The notes under the pieces: generated by a model
Told to the model about the DNA's origin: nothing
The model's input: only the letters and a program-made list of their open reading frames with translations
Databases searched by the model: none
In this document: in pieces, positions 1-8,629 of the stretch
How positions within the stretch are numbered: the first letter of the stretch is position 1
How the letters are laid out: each line of letters starts with the position of its first letter
Made by a program: the position numbers and the translations under genes
Assembly (NCBI RefSeq): GCF_030695525.1
Contig: NZ_JAUYSS010000020.1
Coordinates: 32,411-96,410 of the forward strand
Origin: Daejeonella sp.
Lineage (GTDB): Bacteria > Bacteroidota > Bacteroidia > Sphingobacteriales > Sphingobacteriaceae
Reading direction: 5' to 3'
Length of the DNA: 64,000 nucleotides

Positions 1-104
1 ACCAAACCGCAATTAGTACATTCAATTACTTTAATTTCTTCTATGTCTCTGACTTTTCCAGGTCTATCTACGAAATCACTTTTATCACATAAGTAACAAA
101 CCAT
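1..104 (-). CDS. N-terminus of a zinc-ribbon class I SAM methyltransferase (partial)
   Basis: This is an open frame running off the left edge. It starts at the ATG complementary to 102-104 and continues for 34 codons without a stop. The translation begins MVCYLCDKSDF and has two Cys pairs (C3/C6 and C29/C32) in a CxxC...CxxC arrangement. That layout is common at the N-terminus of SAM-dependent methyltransferases in LPS/O-antigen clusters. The methyltransferase domain itself lies outside the window, so the product name is inferred from the zinc-ribbon layout and from its place at the distal end of the surface-polysaccharide operon. Other short zinc-ribbon proteins are possible. Confidence 0.5.
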   Translation of the reverse strand, partial: MVCYLCDKSDFVDRPGKVRDIEEIKVIECTNCGL

Positions 105-233
105 ATTATATTTCTTTTATTTTTTGGTTACCTGGCATGCCCGGGCAATCTATAAATTTGATTATCTAATTGTACAAATCTGAAGGGAACTGCAGATCCC
201 GGTTACACTCAGGATAATAAATGATATTTTCAT

Positions 234-2126
234 CTACATCAGTTTCTGTAGTTTTTCGAGTGCTATCCAAAAGCCTTCTCCATTATTTTTGTGGCCCTGC
301 CATATTTCAGGAATAAACGTAGCATTTGGACACCCCTCATTTAATATTTTACCAAGTCTCACAAAATCCATGTCACCCTCACCTATTTGCAAGCCCTCGC
401 CATTTAACCCTTTAGCATCACCCATATGAATGTGTGCTGTAAATGGAGCAATTTTCTCGGCAAAATCATAGAAATCATACTTAAAATAATTACAGGTCAG
501 CATACTATGTGACACATCAAAACACATTCGCAAGTTATACTGCTTACAGTATTCTATAATCTCGTCCACATGAACAAAAATATTCTGGTAGCGCTGCCCG
601 CCGAAATGCCATGGAAAAGGGGCCATTGTCTGAGGAATAATCTCAACACCTTCAGTGTCCAGTTCTGCCAGGCTTTCAAAAAAACGCTCGTAATATGATT
701 TTTTTATGCTCTCCGGAAAAGGAGCATCCATACTGAATCCGCCAATATTTGCAACGATCTGTGGTTTGGCTTCCTTCGGAAAAAATGCCTTCAACTTCCG
801 GGTTATATCAATAACCTTTTGCGTTTCTATCATGGAAATTTTCCGATATTCAGCGTCTGGCGATGCAAGATCCATTAAATGACTGCCTTTAAAGAGTTCA
901 GGTGCATGAACTACAAAACCAAAATCATATGTCCCCCTTAAAAAATCGTTAATATTTAAGTCCATGTCCGAATAGGAGAGGTGGAACTCAAACATGTCGG
1001 GCTTAATCATTTCAACATATTTCCCGAAATCGTGATATCGAACCGGAACTCCCCATGGATGCTTGAAAGTATAATTCTTTATAATCTCTTCTTCATCGCT
1101 TAAATCCGTTTTGAAAAAGAAATCTTCAAAATCCATGTCACGGTTTAGCTTCAGACCAATTAAGTCCTCGTAGTTTTGAGGCGATAAGCCTTGTCCGGGA
1201 CTAAGAACTTTTACATCTTCCGGATTTACGATTGCTCCCTTTTTTAAATCCCGAGCCGCTACCAGGCTTTTACCTAGATTCTCCCTGTTTATCATCTCCC
1301 CCTGACTCAATTTTCGGCTTCCCGCTTCACCTAATGCCATCTCTATTTCTCTGCAGCCGTTGACCATACTCTTGAACTCTTCAAATTCAAGGCTTGCCGC
1401 GTGATCTGGCCCCTCCATTTTCCTGTCTAAAGTGAAATGACGCTCTATAACTTTAGCTCCCAAAGCGACCGCGGCTAAAGTTACATTAATTCCCCTTTCG
1501 TGTCCGGAGTATCCAATTAGTGGATGAATTTCCTTCAATGATTGCATCCAGTTTAGGTTAATATCATGCAATGGAGCTGGATATGTACTATTACAATGCA
1601 ATAATACGAATGGAGCTTTTCTTTTATTTAGAAAATCTACAGTGAATTTTACCTCTTCTGATGTACTCATTCCGGTAGATAGAATCAGAGGCTTTTTAGT
1701 CTGTGACAATCTATCCAGCAATGGTAAATTTGTTAAATCAGCTGATGCGACTTTAAATGCAGCAACGTTGAACGATTCAAGTATATCTACACTAGTAATA
1801 TCCCAGGGAGTACATAAATATAAGATCCCTTTGGTTCTGCAGTACTCAGACAATTTGCGTTGTTGGTCGACTGTTAGTTCAAATTTATTCAACAGATCAA
1901 TTATATACTCAGTACCAAGATCTTCTCCGGATTTTTCTAAGCTTCTGGAACGGTACACCTCTTTAATATGCCTCATCTGAAACTTAGCACAATCGGCTCC
2001 CATTTCAAGGGCTTTATCAATCATAAATTTGGCTCGTTCAAAATCACCATTGTGATTATTGCCGATCTCTGCGATTATAAAGGTCCTTTTTTCGCCAACC
2101 AAAAACTTGTCTATCTGTATTTTCAT
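234..2126 (-). CDS. NeuB-family synthase fused to a xylose-isomerase-like TIM barrel
   Basis: This 630-residue two-part protein begins with a NeuB/sialic-acid-synthase domain (about 1-280). Visible motifs are EIGNNHNG at 20-27, AKFQ near 47, GYSGH at 205 and a HFTLDRKMEGPDH segment near 230. NeuB enzymes condense phosphoenolpyruvate with an amino-hexose to make a nonulosonic acid. An SAF/antifreeze-like domain follows (about 285-345). From about 355 to the end the sequence resembles the AP-endonuclease-2 / sugar-phosphate-isomerase TIM barrel (HAPELFKGSH, FDVSHSMLTCN, HIHMGDAKG). Plain NeuB proteins are about 340-350 residues, so this is a fusion. The usual GYSDH Asp is Gly here. The start is 2 nt from the stop of the upstream kinase gene, implying one transcript. 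The substrate is unknown. Confidence 0.8.
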   Translation of the reverse strand: MKIQIDKFLVGEKRTFIIAEIGNNHNGDFERAKFMIDKALEMGADCAKFQMRHIKEVYRSRSLEKSGEDLGTEYIIDLLNKFELTVDQQRKLSEYCRTKGILYLCTPWDITSVDILESFNVAAFKVASADLTNLPLLDRLSQTKKPLILSTGMSTSEEVKFTVDFLNKRKAPFVLLHCNSTYPAPLHDINLNWMQSLKEIHPLIGYSGHERGINVTLAAVALGAKVIERHFTLDRKMEGPDHAASLEFEEFKSMVNGCREIEMALGEAGSRKLSQGEMINRENLGKSLVAARDLKKGAIVNPEDVKVLSPGQGLSPQNYEDLIGLKLNRDMDFEDFFFKTDLSDEEEIIKNYTFKHPWGVPVRYHDFGKYVEMIKPDMFEFHLSYSDMDLNINDFLRGTYDFGFVVHAPELFKGSHLMDLASPDAEYRKISMIETQKVIDITRKLKAFFPKEAKPQIVANIGGFSMDAPFPESIKKSYYERFFESLAELDTEGVEIIPQTMAPFPWHFGGQRYQNIFVHVDEIIEYCKQYNLRMCFDVSHSMLTCNYFKYDFYDFAEKIAPFTAHIHMGDAKGLNGEGLQIGEGDMDFVRLGKILNEGCPNATFIPEIWQGHKNNGEGFWIALEKLQKLM

Positions 2127-2127
2127 C

Positions 2128-3507
2128 CTAATTTGATTTATTTGCCAAACTTTCTCTGATTGACCATGTTTTTAGGCCCTCTCCTTCGAACTTGAAATTT
2201 CTAACTTCGTGACCACGTTCCCTCAACGCTTTGACAAGAGTTTGCTTTCTAAATGGATGGCAGTAGAAAAGGAAGTAACCTCCTCCACCTGCCCCAAGTA
2301 TTTTACCCCCAATAGCCCCATTATTGCGGGCAAAATCATAGATATCGTCAAACTGCTTACTCGAGATATTCTCTCCAAACTGCTTTTTCAACTCCCAAGC
2401 CTGGTGCAATGAATTTCCAAACTCAAACAATTTCCCTCGTAGTAGCTGGTCACGAATTTCGTATGTAAGGGCTACATTTTGTTTCACAAGCTCCTTCACG
2501 TTGGATTTACTCATTTCCTTTTTTTGGTTTACATGAATATCCCCGGAATCATGATTCACTCCGGTATAACACAAAATTAAATTCTCTTCAAGCTCGGAAA
2601 CTATATCGTTATGAACTCTCAGCGGATAAACTTGATTTTTTTCATATTTAAATTCCATGAAGTTGATACCGCCAAAAATCGTGGCGTACTGATCTTGCCA
2701 CCCTCCTGCAATACCCTGGTAAACCCGTTCTGCCTGATAAGCTAATTCAGCCAGCTCGTAAGAATCGAATTTATCATTCCTCAACTGGTTAAAGCACCCC
2801 AAAACCGTTGCTGATACAACCGCAGAACCACCTAATCCGGATTTCATGGGAAAATCTGAATTTAAGTACAATTCAAATCCAAAAGCGGGCTGGATCGCTT
2901 TAATTGTAGATTGAATTAATCCGAAAGACGACTCTTTTCCTAAAAGTTCTTCTAAATTCTCAGCTTCAATACTTTGATCTAAATCACTGGAAACAATTCT
3001 TATAGATTCATCGTTTCTTACCTTTAACAGAGCGTGGGCATAAATGTTAATCGTTGCATTTATCACTGCTCCCGGCTCGTCTACAAAATAGTGAGTCAGA
3101 TCCGACCCTCCGCCACCAAAACTAATCCGTACTGGTGATCTCGCACGAACGTAAATGGAATCCTCTAGTTGTGTGGGAAAGTAAGTGTGAGTAATAATAT
3201 CCAATAGCCTTCTATTCTCATCGAGAATTGGAATGATGCGAATTTTATGGTCTAATTTTTTTAAAAGTGTTTCTCTCGATGTAAATTTATCGGCGGATAC
3301 AAAATCTGTATTTAAGCAGTCCTCTAATTTCTCGTTTAAAGAAACACCTGAAAGTATTTTCCTGCGAATATCTCCGTCGGTTGCAAGTCCTGTTACGCAA
3401 CCGTTGCTATCCGTTCCAAATATTATTCCAAAGTGATTAGCTTCTATTTTTTCCAGACCTTCTTTCAATGAGGCGCTAAAAGCCAGCTGGAGCAAGTTCA
3501 AATTCAT
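2128..3507 (-). CDS. hddA: CBS-domain GHMP sugar kinase, HddA-like (D-glycero-D-manno-heptose 7-phosphate kinase family)
   Basis: 459 residues. The first ~120 form a CBS-pair-like module (GLATDGDIRRKI around 40) of the type normally attached to nucleotidyltransferases of sugar-nucleotide loci. From about 120 onward it is a GHMP kinase: substrate loop ARSPVRISFGGGGSDL, ATP loop KSGLGGSAVVSA, and C-terminal GGKILGAGGGGYFLF. HddA phosphorylates heptose 7-phosphate at C1 in GDP-D-glycero-D-manno-heptose synthesis. GmhA-, HddC- and GmhB-like genes lie 16-19 kb upstream in the same operon direction, supporting this role. Canonical HddA is about 340 residues and lacks the CBS part, so the fusion is odd. 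A related kinase (fucokinase-like) cannot be excluded. Confidence 0.72.
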   Translation of the reverse strand: MNLNLLQLAFSASLKEGLEKIEANHFGIIFGTDSNGCVTGLATDGDIRRKILSGVSLNEKLEDCLNTDFVSADKFTSRETLLKKLDHKIRIIPILDENRRLLDIITHTYFPTQLEDSIYVRARSPVRISFGGGGSDLTHYFVDEPGAVINATINIYAHALLKVRNDESIRIVSSDLDQSIEAENLEELLGKESSFGLIQSTIKAIQPAFGFELYLNSDFPMKSGLGGSAVVSATVLGCFNQLRNDKFDSYELAELAYQAERVYQGIAGGWQDQYATIFGGINFMEFKYEKNQVYPLRVHNDIVSELEENLILCYTGVNHDSGDIHVNQKKEMSKSNVKELVKQNVALTYEIRDQLLRGKLFEFGNSLHQAWELKKQFGENISSKQFDDIYDFARNNGAIGGKILGAGGGGYFLFYCHPFRKQTLVKALRERGHEVRNFKFEGEGLKTWSIRESLANKSN

Positions 3508-3628
3508 ATTTATTATTTGATCATTAGTTAAGCAATTTAAAATAATTTGCCTGATTCTGTAAGGTACAAATCATGAGCTTTTGATTTGATATTTAAAAAA
3601 TAAGGATTCTTTCACCTTAATGTGAAGT

Positions 3629-5050
3629 TTAAAATATTTCTAATAGTTTATCAAACTCACACTTAAATTTCCCAACTAAGGTATCATCAAGCTTTCCCGT
3701 CAAACCAATACCACTGGCATTTGTTAGGGTTTTATTAGACAATAAGGATACTAAAAATTCATGCGATTCTCGGGCTATTGTTTCATTAAATAGTAGTAAG
3801 TCAGAAGAAAGGCTACTTAAATCCGCCAAATCGTCAATATGAATAACTCCTGGGAGGCCTTTATACCATGGAAACCCAGTCACAATCGTATGCAGACCAT
3901 TCAGGGCACGTTCAACAGCCACAGTTCCAGTAATAGTTACAGGTAAATATTTCCGGCATCTCGCACCTCCGTATTTTTCTCCCGCTACATCTTTAACAAA
4001 AAGGCAATTTAACGACTCTAAGTGCTTATAGTAATCTATATTTCTGTAAGCTCCAACTTGTGTTGCTCCAACCGATGTGAAGTAAAATGAACTTGCAAAA
4101 TGTTCCTTATAATATAGCTTGTCTCCATATCCTAACGACCGCAGTTTGTATATTATATCTATATGATTACACAATTTTCCACCTTCAGGAAAAGAACTTG
4201 CCTCAGGTTGGAAGTGAGCCATTATAATTAAGTTCACTCTAGGATTAACAGGAAGAGGTACCCCAGTTAGTTTTTTTTCACAGTATAAAAGTGCCTTTCT
4301 TTGGGCTATTACTTGATTTAGATTTTGAAACGGATAGCTGTCAGTTGTATAAGCGAAATCGTTATTATCTGCAGATTTCCGGCTTATCAATATATTCCTA
4401 GTAAATCGAAAAACTGAGCGAAGGTCGTGATATAGAGAGAAGAAAATCGCTTTAATATAATTGTTCTCATTAGAAGCAATAACATCCTGTCCGATTTTTG
4501 GCGCATGGTTCTCCTTTGATCTTTGGGAGAATGCTTGAACATCAGCACTAGCATCATATTCGGAAATTTCATAATTCAACACTTTTCTGGTTACTATATC
4601 TTCAATTTGATTTAAGGGCAATAAATGTCCCGTTATAATATTGAAGGCTAGATATATTCTGGGAACTGAAGCCAATCTTCCTGCGAGGTCCAAAATCGTT
4701 GAATCAAGGTGGTGATATACACTAGTACTCATCATACATTTACTTATACCATAGTACTTTAGACCTGTCGCTATACAAAGGACTTGTCTAGCGGCTCTCC
4801 TTAACAGTAGTTCATATGTATCACCACGTGAATTCCATCGACTAATTGTCGGCATATTAGCCCGTAGCGTATCTATAATTTGGCTAAATTCTTTTGTATA
4901 ATCTAGCGGTTGAAAATGATCAATCGCTATACTCCTTCTAACTCCATCAATTAGTATTGACCATCCATGATTGCCAAATAGCACAACATTTTCATTATCC
5001 TCATATAGATGACTAACTTGTTTGTCAAAAAAACATAAAGCAATCTTCAT
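3629..5050 (-). CDS. KpsS/KpsC-like capsular polysaccharide transferase (putative)
   Basis: 473 residues, without a signal peptide. The C-terminal half carries the pattern seen in capsule-synthesis (KpsC/KpsS-type) GT-B glycosyltransferases: MAHFQPEASSFPEGG near 280, a lysine-glutamate-histidine YKEH segment, GAYRNIDYYKHL, and VTITGTVAVERAL followed by GFPWYKGLPG. These correspond to the family's H-QPE, KEHP, YRN and TITGT motifs. The N-terminal half is not recognised. Its place among nonulosonic-acid genes suggests that it transfers a nonulosonic or Kdo-like sugar onto the glycan. That is inference. Base composition is more A+T-rich than its neighbours and it is preceded by a 320-bp gap, so it may have been acquired separately. 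Confidence 0.6.
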   Translation of the reverse strand: MKIALCFFDKQVSHLYEDNENVVLFGNHGWSILIDGVRRSIAIDHFQPLDYTKEFSQIIDTLRANMPTISRWNSRGDTYELLLRRAARQVLCIATGLKYYGISKCMMSTSVYHHLDSTILDLAGRLASVPRIYLAFNIITGHLLPLNQIEDIVTRKVLNYEISEYDASADVQAFSQRSKENHAPKIGQDVIASNENNYIKAIFFSLYHDLRSVFRFTRNILISRKSADNNDFAYTTDSYPFQNLNQVIAQRKALLYCEKKLTGVPLPVNPRVNLIIMAHFQPEASSFPEGGKLCNHIDIIYKLRSLGYGDKLYYKEHFASSFYFTSVGATQVGAYRNIDYYKHLESLNCLFVKDVAGEKYGGARCRKYLPVTITGTVAVERALNGLHTIVTGFPWYKGLPGVIHIDDLADLSSLSSDLLLFNETIARESHEFLVSLLSNKTLTNASGIGLTGKLDDTLVGKFKCEFDKLLEIF

Positions 5051-5370
5051 AAATAATTTGATTATTTTCTAATTTTAGATACTATTCGTTTACTGTTCTT
5101 CATTTCAAATAAATGCACTCACTGCTAAATGAAGTAACTGAAATTTCAAACTCCTGTGAATAAATAACATATATACTAAGTATGCAGATCCCAACTCTCC
5201 CAGTCAGCATTGTGAAAAAGAGGGATAGGCGGGTGGCGAGAGGGTACTTTAAAACGAAATGTAGAATGGAAAAAATCCCGACCCGGATATGTCTCTTTGC
5301 CGTTCTTTATCATGACCTAATACAAAAGTCTTTCAAAATAAATTCCAAAAACCGCCTGATCATTCCTTAA
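5051..5370. other. Intergenic stretch without recognised gene
   Basis: 320 bp between the KpsS-like gene and the deacetylase gene. A 62-codon frame on the opposite strand has no recognisable features and looks accidental. No hairpin with a U-run or clear promoter was seen. This is the longest gap inside the left half of the polysaccharide operon. Confidence 0.5.
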
Positions 5371-6087
5371 TTAAGCCTGAATACATCTTACAAGGGTAAA
5401 TGCCTCTGCGAGCGGACACCCGACAGCTACCCCCCAACGCTGAGCTTGTATTTTCAATGCTTCGGGGGACCGTGGATGTGGGAAATCACGTTTCTCAAAA
5501 TCATACATCTCCATGCCCGTAATTTTTGCATTTAGATTATCTTCTGAAATGCTAAAAAATAAGTTCGGCAAAAAATGTCTCGGGTCTGTTGGCGATCTCC
5601 ACTCTGTACCGGATGGTGTTTCAAATGTAATAATTGTTTTGACTGATTCATGCGACATTGGACGACAAGCAGTAATAACAGCTTCAAAACATCTTTGGTG
5701 ATCAACATTCACATCTCCCCCATGATGTGTAAAGATAACTTCAGGTGAAAACGATTGCTTTTCGGCCTCCACAATTTTAATAATATCCAATAAAGCAATA
5801 CTATCAAACCTATTATCGGGAAGGTCGTAAGTCCTTACACTTTGGTAGCCAATTGATTTTTGAGCTGCCCTAATATTTGCATTATGAATGACCAGCTCCT
5901 TTTTCCATAGTTCTGGATCGCGGTTGTTTGATCGGGATGTTATACCTTCCCCAAGTATAATGACGTGTGCGGCAACATTAAATTCTGAAATCAATTTATT
6001 CATTGTGCCACCCAAGCCCAAAACCTCGTCGTCTGGATGTGCGACCACCACCATAATTCTTTTATTTCTTAAAAGGTTAATTATCAT
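5371..6087 (-). CDS. PIG-L family N-acetylglucosamine-type deacetylase
   Basis: 238 residues of the LmbE/PIG-L family of zinc-dependent deacetylases. The N-terminal VVVAHPDDEVLGLGG (about 13-27) contains the AHPDDE metal/catalytic motif, and HHGGDVNVDH near 125-134 supplies the second metal-binding histidine. These enzymes remove N-acyl groups from amino sugars or sugar conjugates. In this locus it may deacetylate a nonulosonic acid or another N-acetylated precursor. The start ATG (6085-6087) overlaps the upstream phosphoesterase gene by 11 nt, so the two are translationally coupled. Exact substrate unknown. Confidence 0.85.
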   Translation of the reverse strand: MIINLLRNKRIMVVVAHPDDEVLGLGGTMNKLISEFNVAAHVIILGEGITSRSNNRDPELWKKELVIHNANIRAAQKSIGYQSVRTYDLPDNRFDSIALLDIIKIVEAEKQSFSPEVIFTHHGGDVNVDHQRCFEAVITACRPMSHESVKTIITFETPSGTEWRSPTDPRHFLPNLFFSISEDNLNAKITGMEMYDFEKRDFPHPRSPEALKIQAQRWGVAVGCPLAEAFTLVRCIQA

Positions 6088-6814
6088 ATCTCCAGGGGCT
6101 TGTTCTTATTATATTAGGGCATAAATTTTCATTGAAATCATCAAGGTCTCTAATGACTCCATCTGAATTTAAGATCGCCATTTTGTCGATGCAAAATGAA
6201 CTAATGGGTTGGTCGGCAAGAAAACACGCGGCGGTATCAATACCGATCTTTGATTTTGACACAAACGGCGTGAAAAAACCTGTGTGCCCAAAAATCACGC
6301 GGTAGCTCTGCATGTAAAGTTCTTCATGACTTATAAAATCATATCTGTTGAAAAGCAGTTCCTCAACTCTAATATTTTCAATTTTAATGGAGTAATTCTC
6401 AGGTTTAATTCCGCTATGAACTGCGATAAAAGAGTCGCTTTTCCAATAGGGCTTCAAACTTGCAAAAAAATCGCCATATTCAGACATCAGAATTTTCTTC
6501 CCTTCGTAAAAATCAGTTAGTCCTAAAGATTTAAGAGTGGCAATTCCTCCGTACTTTGCTAGATATTCTTTTGTCTTTATGTCTTCTGCTTCCAGTTTCA
6601 TCCAGCAATGCTCATGATTACCAAGAAGAAAAGTACAATCCATGTTCTTACTTAGATTGATGATAAAATCTAATACAGCTCGTGGATTATCCCCTTTATC
6701 CAGATAATCTCCGATAAAAATCAGCTCAGGGTTCTTATCATAGATGAATATATAATTCATCAATGATGTAAGCTTACTTATTTCTCCATGAACGTCACCA
6801 ATTACAAACCTCAT
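6077..6814 (-). CDS. Metallophosphoesterase (PP2A/ApaH-like serine/threonine phosphatase fold)
   Basis: 245 residues with all core calcineurin-like motifs: GDVHG at 7-11, GDYLDKG near 36, GNHEHCW near 66, a later histidine in FIAVHSG and GHTGF near 176. Such small enzymes dephosphorylate phosphoproteins or small phosphorylated metabolites. In a sugar-nucleotide locus it may remove a phosphate from a sugar intermediate (the role that NeuB-type pathways require for 9-phosphates), but this is inference. It shares a 4-nt overlap with the upstream SDR gene and an 11-nt overlap with the downstream deacetylase gene. Confidence 0.82.
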   Translation of the reverse strand: MRFVIGDVHGEISKLTSLMNYIFIYDKNPELIFIGDYLDKGDNPRAVLDFIINLSKNMDCTFLLGNHEHCWMKLEAEDIKTKEYLAKYGGIATLKSLGLTDFYEGKKILMSEYGDFFASLKPYWKSDSFIAVHSGIKPENYSIKIENIRVEELLFNRYDFISHEELYMQSYRVIFGHTGFFTPFVSKSKIGIDTAACFLADQPISSFCIDKMAILNSDGVIRDLDDFNENLCPNIIRTSPWRYDN

Positions 6815-7692
6815 ACACTTTTGATGTAGGCTGCCAATTTTCCGTAGTAATCCTCTTTAACTGGAATTAATCCTTTCAATTTTTTATTTGAAAGAAAGAA
6901 TGGTTCATAGCCTTTTTTTTCTTCATATAACTCGCCCTTGTTACTCAAGGTCTGTGCTTTTATGAATTCAAAAGTGTTATAGAAATCTGTTTCCATACCA
7001 TAACAAACATTGAATATGTTTGTCCTTTCCTTCCATGCGTACCGTTCGATGAAAGAACCGATCATCTCACACAGATCATCAATATGAATGGTCTCCCAGT
7101 AAATTAAGTTCTTGGTGGAAAGCTGAATTGGAATATTATTTTTCAGCTTATATATCATATTGTAAATAAACCCGCTTTTCTTGTCCCCTCCATAAATACC
7201 AGGCAAACGCAGGATCACACAAACAACTGCAGAACTTTGACCAAAGAACGTCGTTATGCACTCGCCCATATATTTGCTAAGCCCATAAGTACTTACCGGA
7301 CCGATCTTATCCTCTTCGCATACCGGAGGTTGTTCCACAGGAGCATACACCGTCATCGATGAAATATAAATCACCTTTTGGGTTATATCATGATCCTTCA
7401 GATATTGAAGAAAAGAAGCATAACCTATGGTATTCACAGCCAAGTCAGGATGACTGAGGTTGGTTGAGGATATCGAACTCAACTTTGCGGCAAGCACAAT
7501 AATAAGATCGAATTTATAGGACTTCAACGAATTGTAGCTCTTAGGATCTTCAAAATCTATCTGAAAATAATTCGGTTGCTTAGAAATGCGCGAACCTGTT
7601 ATGAAAACCTCCGAACCTATTTTATCTAAATAAGTGCATAGATGCCTACCCAGATAACCAGTAGCGCCAACAAGAAGAATTTTTTTAAGCAT
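6811..7692 (-). CDS. NAD-dependent epimerase/dehydratase (extended SDR)
   Basis: 293 residues. The N-terminal Rossmann glycine motif is VGATGYLGRHL (about 8-18). SSMT followed by YGLSKYMGE around 135-145 gives the Ser/Tyr-xxx-Lys catalytic set of extended short-chain dehydrogenases. Substrate-loop residues LRLPGIYGG and HIDDL are as in nucleotide-sugar epimerases and reductases. It is expected to epimerise, dehydrate or reduce a nucleotide sugar. The specific substrate cannot be read from the sequence. It overlaps both neighbours (4 nt downstream, 8 nt with the ATP-grasp gene), consistent with tight co-expression. Confidence 0.85.
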   Translation of the reverse strand: MLKKILLVGATGYLGRHLCTYLDKIGSEVFITGSRISKQPNYFQIDFEDPKSYNSLKSYKFDLIIVLAAKLSSISSTNLSHPDLAVNTIGYASFLQYLKDHDITQKVIYISSMTVYAPVEQPPVCEEDKIGPVSTYGLSKYMGECITTFFGQSSAVVCVILRLPGIYGGDKKSGFIYNMIYKLKNNIPIQLSTKNLIYWETIHIDDLCEMIGSFIERYAWKERTNIFNVCYGMETDFYNTFEFIKAQTLSNKGELYEEKKGYEPFFLSNKKLKGLIPVKEDYYGKLAAYIKSV

Positions 7693-8626
7693 TATAGAAG
7701 ATATTTTCCCAGCGCCTGTGCAAATACATATTTTCTACAGGGCTTTTGAAAGGGCCCTTGTAGTCCTTATCAAAGTATTCCAGATAAGCTCTTATAGGAT
7801 CGGCTCCTCCCTCTATTTCCATTATGGTTGTTGTCGAAAACCTGGGATTAATTTCAAATACTTTAATGTCTCCAGATGGGGTCAGTATCAACTGTACATT
7901 GAATGGACCGCAAGGTTTAAATTCTTCAACAATCTTTTTAACAATTTGATCGATCGCTTGATTATTTTCGGTTATAGCAATTTGAGTTATACCCTTTTTC
8001 TTGATTATTCGTTTACTGCTAATGCTCAAAAGATCGTTTCGATTATTTGTTAATGCACCAACAGTATACTCAACACCTGTGAGCATTGGTTGAATTAAGA
8101 TTTCCTCGGGAGTATATCCTTCCAACTTGTAATAGGCATCCAGTTGGTCAGCATCCTTTATTTTCATTATGCCACGGCTGCCACGGCCTGAGATTGGTTT
8201 AATAAAAATAGGAAAACCAAGCTCGGAATTATAAAAATCACCAGTGTAAGAAATAACGTCTGATATATTCGCTTCTTTTAAGCGTTGCATCAATACAAAC
8301 TTGTTCAAACAAAGTTCAGAAAAATCTGCTGCAGGGCTAATTACTTTAACATCCCCGAAATCTTCAATATTTCGTTTCGCTTCTACGATTTCCTCATCAA
8401 TAAGAGGAATGTAAAAATCTATTTTCAAGTTTTCTATCAATTCCTTAATCAAAATCCAATAGCTTTCGTCAGAAATCAAGGGACTGACATGGAAATTTAA
8501 GTCAGGGTATAGGAACTTTAACTGAGGGTCAGCATCCACATAATGAATTTCGTAGTCAGAACTAAGTCTATCATGTAAATATGGGAATAAAGATCCTCCC
8601 AGTCCAGAAATCAGCAGCTTCCTCAT
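7685..8626 (-). CDS. ATP-grasp protein (carbamoyl-phosphate-synthase-large-like)
   Basis: 313 residues. An N-terminal pre-ATP-grasp Rossmann-like part begins MRKLLISGLGGSLFPYL. The ATP-grasp fold follows: FPIFIKPISGRGSRGI around 135-150, then GPFNVQLILTPSGDIKVFEINPR near 240-262 with the metal-binding EINPR. ATP-grasp enzymes ligate a carboxylate to an amine or other nucleophile through an acyl phosphate. Homologues of this kind are often found beside NeuB and SDR genes in O-antigen loci, where they may attach amino acids to sugars. That role is inference. The start lies 3 nt after the stop of the methyltransferase gene. Confidence 0.82.
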   Translation of the reverse strand: MRKLLISGLGGSLFPYLHDRLSSDYEIHYVDADPQLKFLYPDLNFHVSPLISDESYWILIKELIENLKIDFYIPLIDEEIVEAKRNIEDFGDVKVISPAADFSELCLNKFVLMQRLKEANISDVISYTGDFYNSELGFPIFIKPISGRGSRGIMKIKDADQLDAYYKLEGYTPEEILIQPMLTGVEYTVGALTNNRNDLLSISSKRIIKKKGITQIAITENNQAIDQIVKKIVEEFKPCGPFNVQLILTPSGDIKVFEINPRFSTTTIMEIEGGADPIRAYLEYFDKDYKGPFKSPVENMYLHRRWENIFYNA

Positions 8627-8629
8627 TTC

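Noticed and set aside
234..2126. Two separate genes joined by a sequencing error
   Set aside because: The frame is continuous through the SAF domain and the barrel with no alternate start or frameshift evidence, so a true fusion is more likely.
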